Of a stretch of DNA of 64,000 bases, positions 1 to 8,679 are shown one piece after another. Every line of letters starts with the position of its first letter. The stretch's first letter is position 1. This DNA comes from Actinoplanes sp. NBC_00393. Lineage in GTDB: Bacteria > Actinomycetota > Actinomycetes > Mycobacteriales > Micromonosporaceae. The notes under the pieces were generated by a model. It did no database searches. It worked only from the letters and a program-made list of their open reading frames with translations, and was not told the DNA's origin. The stretch lies in contig NZ_CP107942.1 of NCBI RefSeq assembly GCF_036053395.1, forward strand, positions 6,776,501 through 6,840,500, written 5' to 3'. A program made the position numbers and the translations under genes.

Positions 1-127
1 GCAGGCGCTCGACGGTGATCTGCCGGCCACGATCAGAAGCGGTCACCCGCCCCTGCAGGTAGGCCAGTTCGAGAACCGAGCCGGCCCGCAGGTGCGGGAT
101 CCCGTGGTCGTCACGGTAGACCTTCAT
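1..127 (-). CDS. Penicillin acylase family protein, N-terminus only (runs off left edge)
   Basis: Only the first ~42 codons are inside the window. The translation begins MKVYRDDHGIPHLRA and continues with LAYLQGRVTASDRGRQ, the typical start of the alpha subunit of penicillin acylase/acyl-homoserine lactone acylase Ntn-hydrolases. The ATG (125-127) overlaps the stop of the upstream siderophore synthetase in an ATGA junction, so it belongs to the same operon. No signal peptide is visible, although periplasmic family members have one, so a cytoplasmic role or another start is possible. Family assignment is good; linking it to siderophore acyl removal or transfer, as for PvdQ in pyoverdine maturation, is inference from position only. 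The catalytic Ser is outside the window. Confidence 0.75.
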   Translation of the reverse strand, partial: MKVYRDDHGIPHLRAGSVLELAYLQGRVTASDRGRQITVERL

Positions 128-2319
128 CGTGCGATCGGGTTGTCCAGCTCGCCGGCGAAGATCAGCGAGCCGGCCTGGTCGGTGAGGTCGACCATCTGCA
201 GGGTGTTGCGCAGCTGGAGCCGGTTGAGGCAGGAGTGCTGGAAGGTGGGCCGCAGCAGGTCGAGCCGTCCGCTCAGCGACGGGTGGTCCTTGGCGTGCTC
301 GCGGACGCAGTCGCCGACCAGTGACCAGAACTCGGCGGAGGGCAGCACGCCGTCGACGGCCAGGATGCCGGCGAGGTGCCGGAGGAACCCGTCGAAGACG
401 TCCGTGAAGATCGCCAGTTCCTTGATCTCGTCGCTGACGTCGACCCGGATCCGCTCCACCTCGGGCGGCAGCGGCTGGTCGTTCATCACCGCCACCTCCT
501 CGCCGATGTCCTTCATGAACACCCGGCGCGGCACGTGGTTCTCGAGGACCAGGATCAGGTTCTCACCGTGCGGCATGAAGGCCAGATCGTGCTTGAGCAG
601 GCAGTGCACGATCGGCCGTAGGTAGGCGCGCAGGTAGGTGGCGACCCACTCGGCGGGCCGCACCCCGGACTCCCGGATCAGCGCGGTGACCAGCGCGTTC
701 CCGTCCCGGTCGCGGTGCAGCAGGCTGGCCATGGTGGCCAGGCGCTCGGTGTCCGTCAGGCGCGGGACCGGGCTCTCCCGCCAGAGGGCGGCGAGCATCT
801 TGGTGTACGCGGACGGCGTCCCCGTCCGGTGATACGCGTCCCCGACGTACCCGGCCGACGCCAGCTCCCGCAGCACGCCGAAACCGCAGGCCCGCAACTC
901 CTCGTCGCCCTCCACGATCGACGCGACCCACTCGTTGATCGGCGGCGTGGCCTGCATGTACTTCGGCGACAGTCCGCGCAGGAACCCCATGTTCTGCACC
1001 GCGATCGCGGTCTTCACGTAGTGCCGTTCCGGCCGGTCCAGGTTGAAGAACGTCCGGATCGACTGCTGTGCCCGATAGCGGTCAGCGCCCTCGTCGAGCG
1101 GGACGATCGCCCGGCGGGCCACGTCCGGTGCGAACGTGACGGTCACCTTGTGCTCCCACTGCCACGGGTGCACCGGCAGGTAGCGGTAGTCGTCCGGGTT
1201 CAGCCCATGACCTCGCAGCTGCTGCTCGAACCGCGCATGGAGATCGCCGAGCTCGGCCGCGTAGTGCTCGCGCTCGTCACCGGTCGAGACGAAGATGCTC
1301 TCGTCCCGGCGGACCGCGACCCAGCGCAACCGCACCGGCTGCCCGGACTCCGGAGCGAAGGCGAAGTGGTCCTGCAGACCGAACCCGATCCGGCCGTTGT
1401 TGGCCACGAAGCCGGGGTGCCCCTCGGTCATCGCCGCCTCGATGGTCTGGAAGTCGGCGTGCACGAGCTCGTCCGCGGTCTCGCGCCGGTGGGTGACCTT
1501 CCAGGCGGTGCCGGCCAGCGTCGCGGAGATCTCCTCGAGGTACGTGCCGAGCAGTTTCTCCGGGATGCCGAGGGTCTCCCGCAGCCCGGCGATGAAGTCG
1601 AGCGCGTCCAGCGGCCCGTCCAGCGACTCCGGGTCGACGACCCAGTGCTCCAGCTCGAACCGCTGCGCCCGGAAGGTGAGGTCCCCGAACCGGTAGCGGT
1701 CGCCCTCCTCGATCGGCGAGATCAACCGCTCGTGACTGAACTCGGCGATGGCCTTAGCGATCAGCCGCCGGTTGGCGTACTCGATCGTCTCCGGCCGCAG
1801 ATGCGGCACGCTCATCGCGTACGCCTGGCGGGTGCAGAAACTCAGCCGGGCCACCTTGTCGTGCAGCTGCACGTGGCGCTCCTCGACGAAGCCGACCTCG
1901 GCGTTCTTCCGCTCGATCGCCTCGTTGCGCACGTCCGGCTCGACCACCACCCGCTCGACCGACGAGTCGGCGAAGCAGAAGTCCATCACCGCGCGCATCA
2001 CCGCCGAGGTCACCCCGGACCGCTTCCGGGTCGGCGGCGACACCAGCACGTGCATGCCGATGTCACCCGGCCGCACCTCGTAGTGCTGGGCCAGCTCGCT
2101 GTGCGCCGGGTCGTAGGTCTCGGCCAGGAAGAGCGGGCTGCCGTCATCGTCCAGCCCGAGCCACGCGTGATGGTGCGGATTGTCCGCGATGCCCTGGTAC
2201 TCGGCGCGCACCTTCTCGGCGCTCGCGCCTTGCAGGCCCCAGAAGTGCGAGCGCGGGTGCGTCACCCACTCGTGCAGCAGGTCCAGGTCACGATCAAGAT
2301 CCAGCGGTACGAGTCTCAC
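124..2319 (-). CDS. GNAT acyltransferase fused to IucA/IucC-type NIS siderophore synthetase (DesC-DesD fusion)
   Basis: 731 residues. Residues ~1-170 are a GNAT domain of the hydroxylysine/hydroxycadaverine N-acyltransferase type (IucB/DesC). Residues ~185-731 are an IucA/IucC synthetase with the typical MPHGENLILVLENHVPRR and FMKDIGEEVAV segments near the C-terminus. In Streptomyces desC and desD are separate genes; here both activities sit on one chain. It should acylate N-hydroxycadaverine and then join the units with ATP into a desferrioxamine-type siderophore. The start is a GTG overlapping the desB stop (GTGA), and its end overlaps the acylase gene (ATGA), indicating coupled translation. 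The exact acyl donor (succinyl- or acetyl-CoA) cannot be read from sequence. Confidence 0.9.
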   Translation of the reverse strand: MRLVPLDLDRDLDLLHEWVTHPRSHFWGLQGASAEKVRAEYQGIADNPHHHAWLGLDDDGSPLFLAETYDPAHSELAQHYEVRPGDIGMHVLVSPPTRKRSGVTSAVMRAVMDFCFADSSVERVVVEPDVRNEAIERKNAEVGFVEERHVQLHDKVARLSFCTRQAYAMSVPHLRPETIEYANRRLIAKAIAEFSHERLISPIEEGDRYRFGDLTFRAQRFELEHWVVDPESLDGPLDALDFIAGLRETLGIPEKLLGTYLEEISATLAGTAWKVTHRRETADELVHADFQTIEAAMTEGHPGFVANNGRIGFGLQDHFAFAPESGQPVRLRWVAVRRDESIFVSTGDEREHYAAELGDLHARFEQQLRGHGLNPDDYRYLPVHPWQWEHKVTVTFAPDVARRAIVPLDEGADRYRAQQSIRTFFNLDRPERHYVKTAIAVQNMGFLRGLSPKYMQATPPINEWVASIVEGDEELRACGFGVLRELASAGYVGDAYHRTGTPSAYTKMLAALWRESPVPRLTDTERLATMASLLHRDRDGNALVTALIRESGVRPAEWVATYLRAYLRPIVHCLLKHDLAFMPHGENLILVLENHVPRRVFMKDIGEEVAVMNDQPLPPEVERIRVDVSDEIKELAIFTDVFDGFLRHLAGILAVDGVLPSAEFWSLVGDCVREHAKDHPSLSGRLDLLRPTFQHSCLNRLQLRNTLQMVDLTDQAGSLIFAGELDNPIAR

Positions 2320-3614
2320 GATGTCACCAGCTGTCGGGGGATGTCGGCTTTCGGCTTCTTGGTGTTCGGCGCGCCGAACTGCTGGAACGCGATGAACTCC
2401 TCGATCTGGTAGATCTCCCGGCCGGTGATGCCCTTGAGGATCACCGAGTTGCGGTAGGCGCCCATCCCCAGGTCGGGGTCGGTGACGCTGTGCGTGTGCT
2501 CGGCGGCGTTCTGCACGAAGATGTCACCGGACTTGCCGACCCCGTAGTCGACGGTGACGTCGAAGCGGCCGCGGGCGTCCCAGTTGATCCGGTCCCGGAC
2601 CGGGTCGAGGAAGGACGGCACGCGCGGGGCGTACCCGGTGGCCAGCACCAGGCCCTGGGTGCCGGCGGTGAACGAGCGGCCCTGCTCGGCGTGGTGGAGC
2701 GCCAGCGTGTAGCGCTGCTCCGCCTCGTCCCAGATCACGCCCTCCAGTTCGGTTCCGGTCAGCAGCGTGGTCGCGACCGGCCCGTGCAGGCTCTTGGTGT
2801 AGAGCGTGTCGTAGATGGCGTCGACGAGGTCACCGCTGATTCCCTTGTAGAGGTTGCGCTGCTCCCGGCCGAGCCGGTCGCGCACCTCCATGGGCAGTGC
2901 CTGGTGGTACCGGATGTACTCCGGCGAGGTCATCTCCAGGGTCAGCTTGGTGTACTCCATCGGGAAGTACCGCGGTGACCGGGTGATCCAGCTCAGGTGG
3001 TAGCCGTGGACGTCGATCTCGTTGAGCAGGTCGAGGTAGATCTCGGCGGCGCTCTGTCCGCTGCCGATGACGGTGATCGACTCCAGGCCCTGAAGTTTCT
3101 CCTTGTTCGGCAGGTAGTCGGCGCTGTGGACGTACGGCCCCTGGTCGACGACGGCCGGGATGCGCGGCGCGGTGCCGATGCCGAGCACCAGCTTGCGGGC
3201 CCGGAAGGTCTCCCCCGCCGTGTGCACCAGATAGGCCTCGCCGTCGTGCGTGACGGTGTCGACCCGGGTGTTCCAGCGGATCGACGGCAGCTGCCCGGCG
3301 ACCCACTTGCAGTACTCGTTGTACTCGGCGCGCAGCGGGTAGAAGCTCTCCCGGATGTAGAACGGGTAGAGCCGGCCCACCTGCTTGAGGTAGTTGAGGA
3401 ACGAGAACCGGCTGGTCGGGTCGGCCATGGTGACCAGGTCGGCGAGGAACGGGACCTGAATCGTCACCCCCTCGATCATCAGACCGGGGTGCCAGTCGAA
3501 CTCGGCCCGCTGCTCCAGGAAGACGCCGTCCACGTCGGGCAGGTCGGCGGTCAGCGCGGCGAGGCCGAGGTTGAACGGTCCCACGCCGATCGCGACGAAG
3601 TCGTGCGTACGCAT
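2316..3614 (-). CDS. desB: Lysine/cadaverine N-hydroxylase (flavin monooxygenase)
   Basis: 432 residues, the usual length for the IucD/PvdA/DesB class of N-hydroxylating monooxygenases. The N-terminus carries the FAD-binding GVGPFNLGLA motif, the middle an NADPH-binding IGSGQSAAEIYLDL motif, and the C-terminal part the ATGYAPRVPSFL motif. It should hydroxylate the terminal amine of cadaverine (or lysine) with NADPH and O2 to give the hydroxamate precursor. The ATG shares one base with the desA stop (TGATG), and its own stop overlaps the next start, so the three genes are translationally coupled. The preference for cadaverine over lysine is inferred from the decarboxylase immediately upstream. 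Confidence 0.92.
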   Translation of the reverse strand: MRTHDFVAIGVGPFNLGLAALTADLPDVDGVFLEQRAEFDWHPGLMIEGVTIQVPFLADLVTMADPTSRFSFLNYLKQVGRLYPFYIRESFYPLRAEYNEYCKWVAGQLPSIRWNTRVDTVTHDGEAYLVHTAGETFRARKLVLGIGTAPRIPAVVDQGPYVHSADYLPNKEKLQGLESITVIGSGQSAAEIYLDLLNEIDVHGYHLSWITRSPRYFPMEYTKLTLEMTSPEYIRYHQALPMEVRDRLGREQRNLYKGISGDLVDAIYDTLYTKSLHGPVATTLLTGTELEGVIWDEAEQRYTLALHHAEQGRSFTAGTQGLVLATGYAPRVPSFLDPVRDRINWDARGRFDVTVDYGVGKSGDIFVQNAAEHTHSVTDPDLGMGAYRNSVILKGITGREIYQIEEFIAFQQFGAPNTKKPKADIPRQLVTS

Positions 3615-5083
3615 CAGGCCATCACCGCCGCGACCTCGGGCTCTTCGTTACGGAGCATGTCCCGGCCGATCTCCCGGATCAGGTCCAGCACGTCCTTCAG
3701 GTTGCCCATCGTGGTGTTCGGGTTGAGCAGGGTGAACTTCAGCCAGTAGTGGCCGCCGATGGTGGTGCCCGCGACGATCGCCTGGCCACCGTAGAAGAGC
3801 TTCTGCCGCAGGCGCGGCATCAGCGCGTCGCACTCGGCGACGCTCAGGCCCTCCGGCCGGAAGCGGAAGAGCACGGTGCTCAGCGTCGGCGGGGCCACCG
3901 CCTCGAAATCCGGCTCGTCGACGATGAACTGGTACGCCTCGTGCGCCCGGTCCACCACGGTGTCGAACATGTCGCCGATCCGGTCCGAGCCGATCGTGCG
4001 CAGCGTCATCCACAGTTTCAGGGCGTCGAACCGGCGGGTGGTCTGCAGGCTCTTGTCGACCTGGTTGGGCACGGTCGCGGTGCGCGGGTTCAGGTAATCG
4101 GCGTGCACGGCGATCCGCCGCATCGTCTCGCCCCGGCGCACCACGATGGCGCTGGAGCTGACCGGCTGGAAGAAGCTCTTGTGGAAGTCGACGGTGACCG
4201 AGTCGGCCCGCTCGATGCCGTCCAGCAGGTGCCGGCGGCGGACCGAGACGAGCAGGCCACAGCCGTACGCCGCGTCGACGTGGAACCAGATGCCCTGGCT
4301 CTCGCAAACGCCGGCAATCTCCGCGACCGGATCGATGCGGCCCAGGTCGGTGGTGCCCGCGGTGGCCACGACGGCCATCGGGATGCCGCCGTCACGGCGT
4401 ACATCCTCGATCGCGGCAGCCAGCGCGACCGGGTCCATCCGGCCGGTGCCGTCGGTGGCCACGCCGACGACGGCGTCGGCGGCCATGCCGAGGATGCCGG
4501 CCGACTTGCTGACGCTGAAGTGGCTCTCGGTGGTGGCGAAGGTCCGCAGGCGCGGGATCGCGTCGGTCCGGTCCCGGCCGGCCAGCGTCTCCTCCCGGGC
4601 CAGCAGCAGACCCTGCAGGTTGGACTGGGTGCCGCCGCTGGTGAAGACGCCGTCCGCGTCGGGGCCGAACCCGATCCGGCCGGCGGTCCAGTCGATCAGC
4701 CGGCGCTCGATCAGCGTGCCGGTGGCGCTCTGGTCCCAGGTGTCGACGGACGAGTTGACGGCGGAGATCAGGACCTCGGCGCTCAGTGCCGGGATGGCGA
4801 CCGGGCAGTTCAGGTGCGCCACGTAGGTCGGCTCGTGGAACCAGACGGCGTTGTCCAGGTAAAGCCGGGCGACCTCGTGCAACGCGGCGCCGGTGTCACC
4901 GAGCGGACGGTCCAGGTCGACCGCGTCGACCTGCGTCTGCAACTCGGCGACCGAAGCGCCGGAATACGGCTGCCGCACCGCTTTCACCCGATCCGCGAGC
5001 AGCGCGGATGCGTGCCACACGGCGGACGTGTAACCGTCCAGCGTGGACCCGGAGAACAGATGCGCCTCCAACGTGGCCTCCAC
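3614..5083 (-). CDS. desA: PLP-dependent lysine (or diaminobutyrate) decarboxylase, first siderophore gene
   Basis: 489 residues, group II pyridoxal-phosphate decarboxylase. HVDAAYG (268-274) and the Schiff-base lysine in DFHKSFF (K302) are clear. In desferrioxamine pathways this enzyme makes cadaverine from lysine. Start choice is uncertain. The GTG at 5083 leaves only 3 bases after the iron box and has no ribosome binding site. A TTG at 5071 has GGAGG five bases upstream and would remove four residues; it is the better-supported start. The gene opens an operon with desB, the DesC-DesD fusion and an acylase. Regulation by iron through the adjoining box is strongly suggested. A 2,4-diaminobutyrate decarboxylase role is the main alternative. 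Confidence 0.9.
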   Translation of the reverse strand: MEATLEAHLFSGSTLDGYTSAVWHASALLADRVKAVRQPYSGASVAELQTQVDAVDLDRPLGDTGAALHEVARLYLDNAVWFHEPTYVAHLNCPVAIPALSAEVLISAVNSSVDTWDQSATGTLIERRLIDWTAGRIGFGPDADGVFTSGGTQSNLQGLLLAREETLAGRDRTDAIPRLRTFATTESHFSVSKSAGILGMAADAVVGVATDGTGRMDPVALAAAIEDVRRDGGIPMAVVATAGTTDLGRIDPVAEIAGVCESQGIWFHVDAAYGCGLLVSVRRRHLLDGIERADSVTVDFHKSFFQPVSSSAIVVRRGETMRRIAVHADYLNPRTATVPNQVDKSLQTTRRFDALKLWMTLRTIGSDRIGDMFDTVVDRAHEAYQFIVDEPDFEAVAPPTLSTVLFRFRPEGLSVAECDALMPRLRQKLFYGGQAIVAGTTIGGHYWLKFTLLNPNTTMGNLKDVLDLIREIGRDMLRNEEPEVAAVMA

Positions 5084-5086
5084 TAC

Positions 5087-5105
5087 TAAGGTAAACCTTA
5101 CCTAA
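5087..5105 (-). promoter_or_regulatory. Iron box (IdeR/DmdR1-type operator)
   Basis: Minus-strand TTAGGTAAGGTTTACCTTA matches the actinobacterial iron-box consensus TTAGGTTAGGCTAACCTAA at 15 of 19 positions and is itself largely palindromic. It lies directly upstream of desA and would let an iron-loaded DtxR-family repressor block the siderophore operon. Confidence 0.88.
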
Positions 5106-5257
5106 CTGAGTGGAGGCTAACTTGCCGGTCGCAAGATCGAAACTTGGGTACCGCGCCGGGAGTTCGCCCGCGGACCGTCCAGACCGGCCCTCACCAGCGC
5201 ATCGGCGGTCACAAGATTCTTCCGCGAGTGAAGGGTGATTCATCCCATAATGCGGGC

Positions 5258-5289
5258 GAAGCCCACCGTCCGATAGAACGGTGGGCTTC
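5258..5289 (-). terminator. Hairpin terminator after the beta-1,3-glucanase gene
   Basis: A perfect 12-bp stem, GAAGCCCACCGT and its complement, with an 8-base loop lies 20 bases past the stop of the minus-strand GH64 gene. There is no long T-run. It also separates that gene from the desA promoter. Confidence 0.75.
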
Positions 5290-5309
5290 ATCGATGGACC
5301 TACGGTGGA

Positions 5310-6947
5310 TCAGAACGGGGACAGCACGATCCCGGCAGCGCGCGGGTCACCGTCGTGCACGAGCGACTCCTGGTTCTGCACGTCGTCGAAGGCGAAGGCG
5401 TACGCCTTGCCGTCGGCCATGTTCGCGTGAATCTCCCGGGCGTACACGTTGGTGCGTTCACCCTGGTAGAAGTCGGTTGCCGTGCCGCTCGGCTGAGTGT
5501 CCAGCCGGCCCAGCGTGGTGCGCTGCAGGGCCGCGCAGAGCGTCCGGGCAATCGGCCCGACGACCTGGTCGTTGGGCGCTCCGAGGGCCCCGTCGCAACC
5601 CCACACGTTCGCCGTCGACGGCTTGGTGAAGGACGCCACGGTCTTGCCGGAACTGTCGGTGAAGCTCATGACGTCGCCGCTCGTCCGGCCCAGGTATTTC
5701 ACACCCGGCTGATCGGTGAACGGGACCACGGTCAGGCTCTTCGCGGTGTACGCGTTCCACGCACTGGTGATGTACGGGTCGAGGTAGGCCGGGCTCATCA
5801 GACCGGCGTCGGCGGCCTTGCCCGGCGCCAGCACCCGGAGCACGGTGCCGTCAGAAGCAGTCACCACGCTCTTCGCGAAGTCCGGGTTCGCCTTGATCGC
5901 GTCGATCACCCTCTGCCGCCCGCCGGCCACCGGCGCACCGGTCCGGGCGGTGGCGCCCGTGCCGCCGGTGACGCTGACCTCGTGCGGGATCGCGAACATG
6001 TCCACCTGCGAGCTGTTCAGCCACAACCCGGAGGAGTTCAGGGTGAACTCGCTCCAGTCGAAGAGGATGTCGTGGTTCGGATCGCCGGACGCCCACGGAG
6101 CGGGCTGGACCAGACCGTCGGTGGTGAGCCGGAAGTCCAGCTTGCGGCCGAACGAGAAGTAGATCCGGCCGGAGATGTTCCGCGGCACCCGGATCGTCGT
6201 GCTGCTGCCGTTGTCCGGGCCGGCGATGGCCACGTCAGGTGCGGGCACCGGCACGGCCCCACCGCCGGTCCATGGGGTGAACTTCCCGGCGGCGTCGACA
6301 TAGCCGAGCTTGCCGGTGTTCAGGTTGGTGCCGAGCACATAGAGGTGGACGGCCTGGCTGCGGCCGGACCGGTTCTCCACCTTGACCGGCAGCAGATCGG
6401 TGGCCGGCGGAACCGGCTCGTCGGTCCTGGGCGCGGCGGTGGTCGGCACGGTCGTCGGCGCAGTGGTCGTCGGCGCTGCGGTCGTCGGGGCCGTGGTCGG
6501 CGCCTTCGTGGTCGGCGCGACGGTGGCCGGGGTCGTCGTCGGCGTGCTGGTGGCTTCCCCGTTGCAGGGCGCGCCGTTCAGCTTGCAGTTGACCGGCTGG
6601 GCACCGGAGCCGACGAAGCCGAAGGTGGCTTTCGCACCGACCGGAATCGCACCGTTCCAGGAGCGGTTGGTGAATGTCCGGTGACTGCCTGACGCGGCCA
6701 TGTCAGCCTCCCAGAAACTGCCGATCGCCGCGCCGGCCGGGAGATCGAATTCGACCTTCCAGGACGTGATGGCGGACGTTCCGGCGTTGCTGATGGTCAC
6801 CTCGGCCTGCCAGCCACTGCCCCAGTCGTCGACCGTGCGCACGGTGGCGGTCGCTGCGGCGGCCGAGGCGGGCAGGGCGATCCAGGCGGTGGTGAGGGCG
6901 GCGACAGTGGCCACCGCGGCGAGGATGAGACTCCGTTTGCGGCGCAT
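5310..6947 (-). CDS. Secreted CBM2 + GH64 endo-beta-1,3-glucanase
   Basis: 545 residues. A signal peptide (1-~31, RRKR then a hydrophobic stretch ending ASA) precedes a family 2 carbohydrate-binding module (~32-128), a Thr/Pro-rich linker of repeated APTT units (~132-180) and a GH64 laminarinase domain (~185-545). The GH64 acid/base pair is recognisable as E300 in DWSEFT and D316 in QVDMF; the 16-residue spacing equals that of the characterised Streptomyces laminaripentaose-producing enzyme. It should degrade fungal or algal beta-1,3-glucan outside the cell. CBM2 modules usually bind cellulose or chitin, so this one may anchor the enzyme to mixed cell walls. The ATG has GGAGG ten bases upstream. 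It is followed by a hairpin terminator and is probably monocistronic. Confidence 0.92.
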   Translation of the reverse strand: MRRKRSLILAAVATVAALTTAWIALPASAAAATATVRTVDDWGSGWQAEVTISNAGTSAITSWKVEFDLPAGAAIGSFWEADMAASGSHRTFTNRSWNGAIPVGAKATFGFVGSGAQPVNCKLNGAPCNGEATSTPTTTPATVAPTTKAPTTAPTTAAPTTTAPTTVPTTAAPRTDEPVPPATDLLPVKVENRSGRSQAVHLYVLGTNLNTGKLGYVDAAGKFTPWTGGGAVPVPAPDVAIAGPDNGSSTTIRVPRNISGRIYFSFGRKLDFRLTTDGLVQPAPWASGDPNHDILFDWSEFTLNSSGLWLNSSQVDMFAIPHEVSVTGGTGATARTGAPVAGGRQRVIDAIKANPDFAKSVVTASDGTVLRVLAPGKAADAGLMSPAYLDPYITSAWNAYTAKSLTVVPFTDQPGVKYLGRTSGDVMSFTDSSGKTVASFTKPSTANVWGCDGALGAPNDQVVGPIARTLCAALQRTTLGRLDTQPSGTATDFYQGERTNVYAREIHANMADGKAYAFAFDDVQNQESLVHDGDPRAAGIVLSPF

Positions 6948-7081
6948 GGGGGTGCTGCCTCCGTAGGAGAACGGTCAGGGAACCCCGCCATTATTGACAG
7001 CCGGTTTCGACCGTGACGCCTTCTTTAATGTCCCTTTAAGGTCGGATTCGGGGGACGTTTTTCGGTGGCCCGGGATAACAC

Positions 7082-7408
7082 TTATTCGTTCATCCGGTAC
7101 CACAGCATGGCCGTGCCGGTGAGCGCGAAGAAGACCCCGATCGCGAAAACGCCCCACCGCGAGCCCGGTTCGGGCGGCACCTTGCAGTGCCCGGTGGGCA
7201 GGTAGTCGACGGTGATCCGGGTCTGCGGCTGCGGGCGCAGGTCGCCCGGGAACGACTTCTGGTCGATCAGGCACAGCGCGGGGCCGGAGGGCGCCTCGAC
7301 CCGGATCTCGGCAGTGGCCGGATAGCCGTTCAGCGGCGGCCGGTGGGCGGTGACCGTGCCTTCGAGCAGCACACCCTGCGGTGGCCCCGGCTCGCGCGTT
7401 CCCCTCAA
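7082..7408 (-). CDS. Small membrane protein with one C-terminal TM segment
   Basis: 108 residues if it starts at the TTG whose TTGA overlaps the LacI-gene stop; a shorter product from an internal GTG is possible. The body resembles the beta-rich part of DUF3592-like proteins (GTVTAHRPP, then a charged extracellular-looking segment), followed by a single hydrophobic helix (WGVFAIGVFFALTGTAMLW) and a short tail. Its position directly after the regulator suggests co-transcription, but nothing ties it to sugar uptake. Function unknown. Confidence 0.55.
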   Translation of the reverse strand: MRGTREPGPPQGVLLEGTVTAHRPPLNGYPATAEIRVEAPSGPALCLIDQKSFPGDLRPQPQTRITVDYLPTGHCKVPPEPGSRWGVFAIGVFFALTGTAMLWYRMNE

Positions 7409-8427
7409 CCCCGGCCGACGGTGCTTTCCCGGACGATGAGTTTGTGTGGGGCGCGCAGTTCCAGGCCCGGCGGCGGGGTCGAGCTGCCGATGCGCAGGAG
7501 CAGGCGTTCGACCGCCGTGGTTGCGATCATCTCCTTGTCCGGGGAGATGGTGGTGACCGGCGGGTTGGAGAAGCGGCCGTCCTCGATGTCGTCGTATCCG
7601 ATCACTGCCACGTCCTCCGGCACCCGCAAGCCCCGGGAGACGATGGTGTGGATGGCGCCGAGGGCGACCAGGTCGCTGTAACAGAACACTGCGTCTGGCG
7701 GGTCTGACCTGTCGAGCAGGTGGGCCATCGCGCGGGCGCCGTCGGGGCGGTTGAAGCGGGGCGTGCCGATGATCAGGTCTTCGCGGACCGGGAGGCCGCG
7801 TGACTGGTGGGCTTCGCGGAAGCCGCGGGTGCGGCGCTGGGCGGCCTCGCCGGTGGCGTAGGGCTGGTCGCCGATTGCGGCTACCCGCTGGCGGCCCAGG
7901 TCGAGCAGGTGTTCGGTGGCCTGCCGGGAGGCGGCGACGTCGTCGATGCCGATGTGGTCGAAGCTGCCGTCGCTGCTTCGTTCGCCGAGGATGACCAGCG
8001 GCAGGGTGGGGTCGCGGTCGGCGAGGGCCTGCTGGTCGAGGCCGAGCGGGCTGAAGATGACGCCGTCGAAGAGCAGCCGGCGTGAGCCGTGGGCGATGAA
8101 GGCCCGCTCGTGTTCCGGGTCGCCGTCGGTCTGGTCGATCAGAACGTTATATCCGCTGACCCGCGCGGCGCGGATCACGCTCTGCAACAGCTCGGAGAAG
8201 TACGGGGTGTCCAGGTACGGCACCACGAGCGCGATCTGGCCGGATCTGCCCTGCGCCAGGTTGCGTGCCAGGACGTTGGGCCGGTAGCCCAGTTCATCGA
8301 CCGCCCGCTGGACCCGCACCCGGGTCCGTTCGGTGACGTTCGCGTAGCCGTTCACCACGTTGGAGACGGTGCGGCTGGACACTCCGGCCAGCTCCGCCAC
8401 GTCACGCAGAGTGACTTCCCGACGCAA
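7405..8427 (-). CDS. LacI-family transcriptional regulator of the arabinoside operon
   Basis: 340 residues, standard LacI length. The N-terminal helix-turn-helix and hinge read TLRDVAELAGVSSRTVSNVVNG, then a periplasmic-binding-protein-like sensor domain (~60-335) carries the family's RTRGF and GYDDIEDGRFSNPPVTTI segments. It is divergent from a sugar ABC transporter and a GH51 arabinofuranosidase and is separated from them by a region with a perfect 24-bp palindrome. It most likely represses that operon and releases DNA on binding arabinose or an arabino-oligosaccharide. The inducer is inferred from the neighbouring enzyme. Confidence 0.92.
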   Translation of the reverse strand: MRREVTLRDVAELAGVSSRTVSNVVNGYANVTERTRVRVQRAVDELGYRPNVLARNLAQGRSGQIALVVPYLDTPYFSELLQSVIRAARVSGYNVLIDQTDGDPEHERAFIAHGSRRLLFDGVIFSPLGLDQQALADRDPTLPLVILGERSSDGSFDHIGIDDVAASRQATEHLLDLGRQRVAAIGDQPYATGEAAQRRTRGFREAHQSRGLPVREDLIIGTPRFNRPDGARAMAHLLDRSDPPDAVFCYSDLVALGAIHTIVSRGLRVPEDVAVIGYDDIEDGRFSNPPVTTISPDKEMIATTAVERLLLRIGSSTPPPGLELRAPHKLIVRESTVGRG

Positions 8428-8509
8428 TGTGCCCCCCTTTGCGGCTTCCCGCGTGCGTCAAGTTTCCGGCAGGTTACCCCTTGCCGTCGATTGACCGTCC
8501 GTGCATGCT

Positions 8510-8533
8510 GTGTTTTGCAGCGCTGCAAAACAC
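8510..8533. promoter_or_regulatory. Perfect 24-bp palindromic LacI-family operator
   Basis: The half site GTGTTTTGCAGC is followed immediately by its exact reverse complement, with the central CG step usual for LacI-family operators. It lies 82 bp upstream of the regulator's start and 146 bp upstream of the binding-protein start, so it can control both directions. Confidence 0.85.
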
Positions 8534-8679
8534 TAGCAACACCTGTGTGAAAGTGACATAAGCGCAGGTGGGAGGGCGTTGCCAAGCCAGTGGCCGGCCC
8601 TCGGTGTGCCAGCACCGGGAGCCGGCTCTTACCCGACACGTCAACCGGATGCTCGATTGCTCAACCCTGTGAGGACCCA

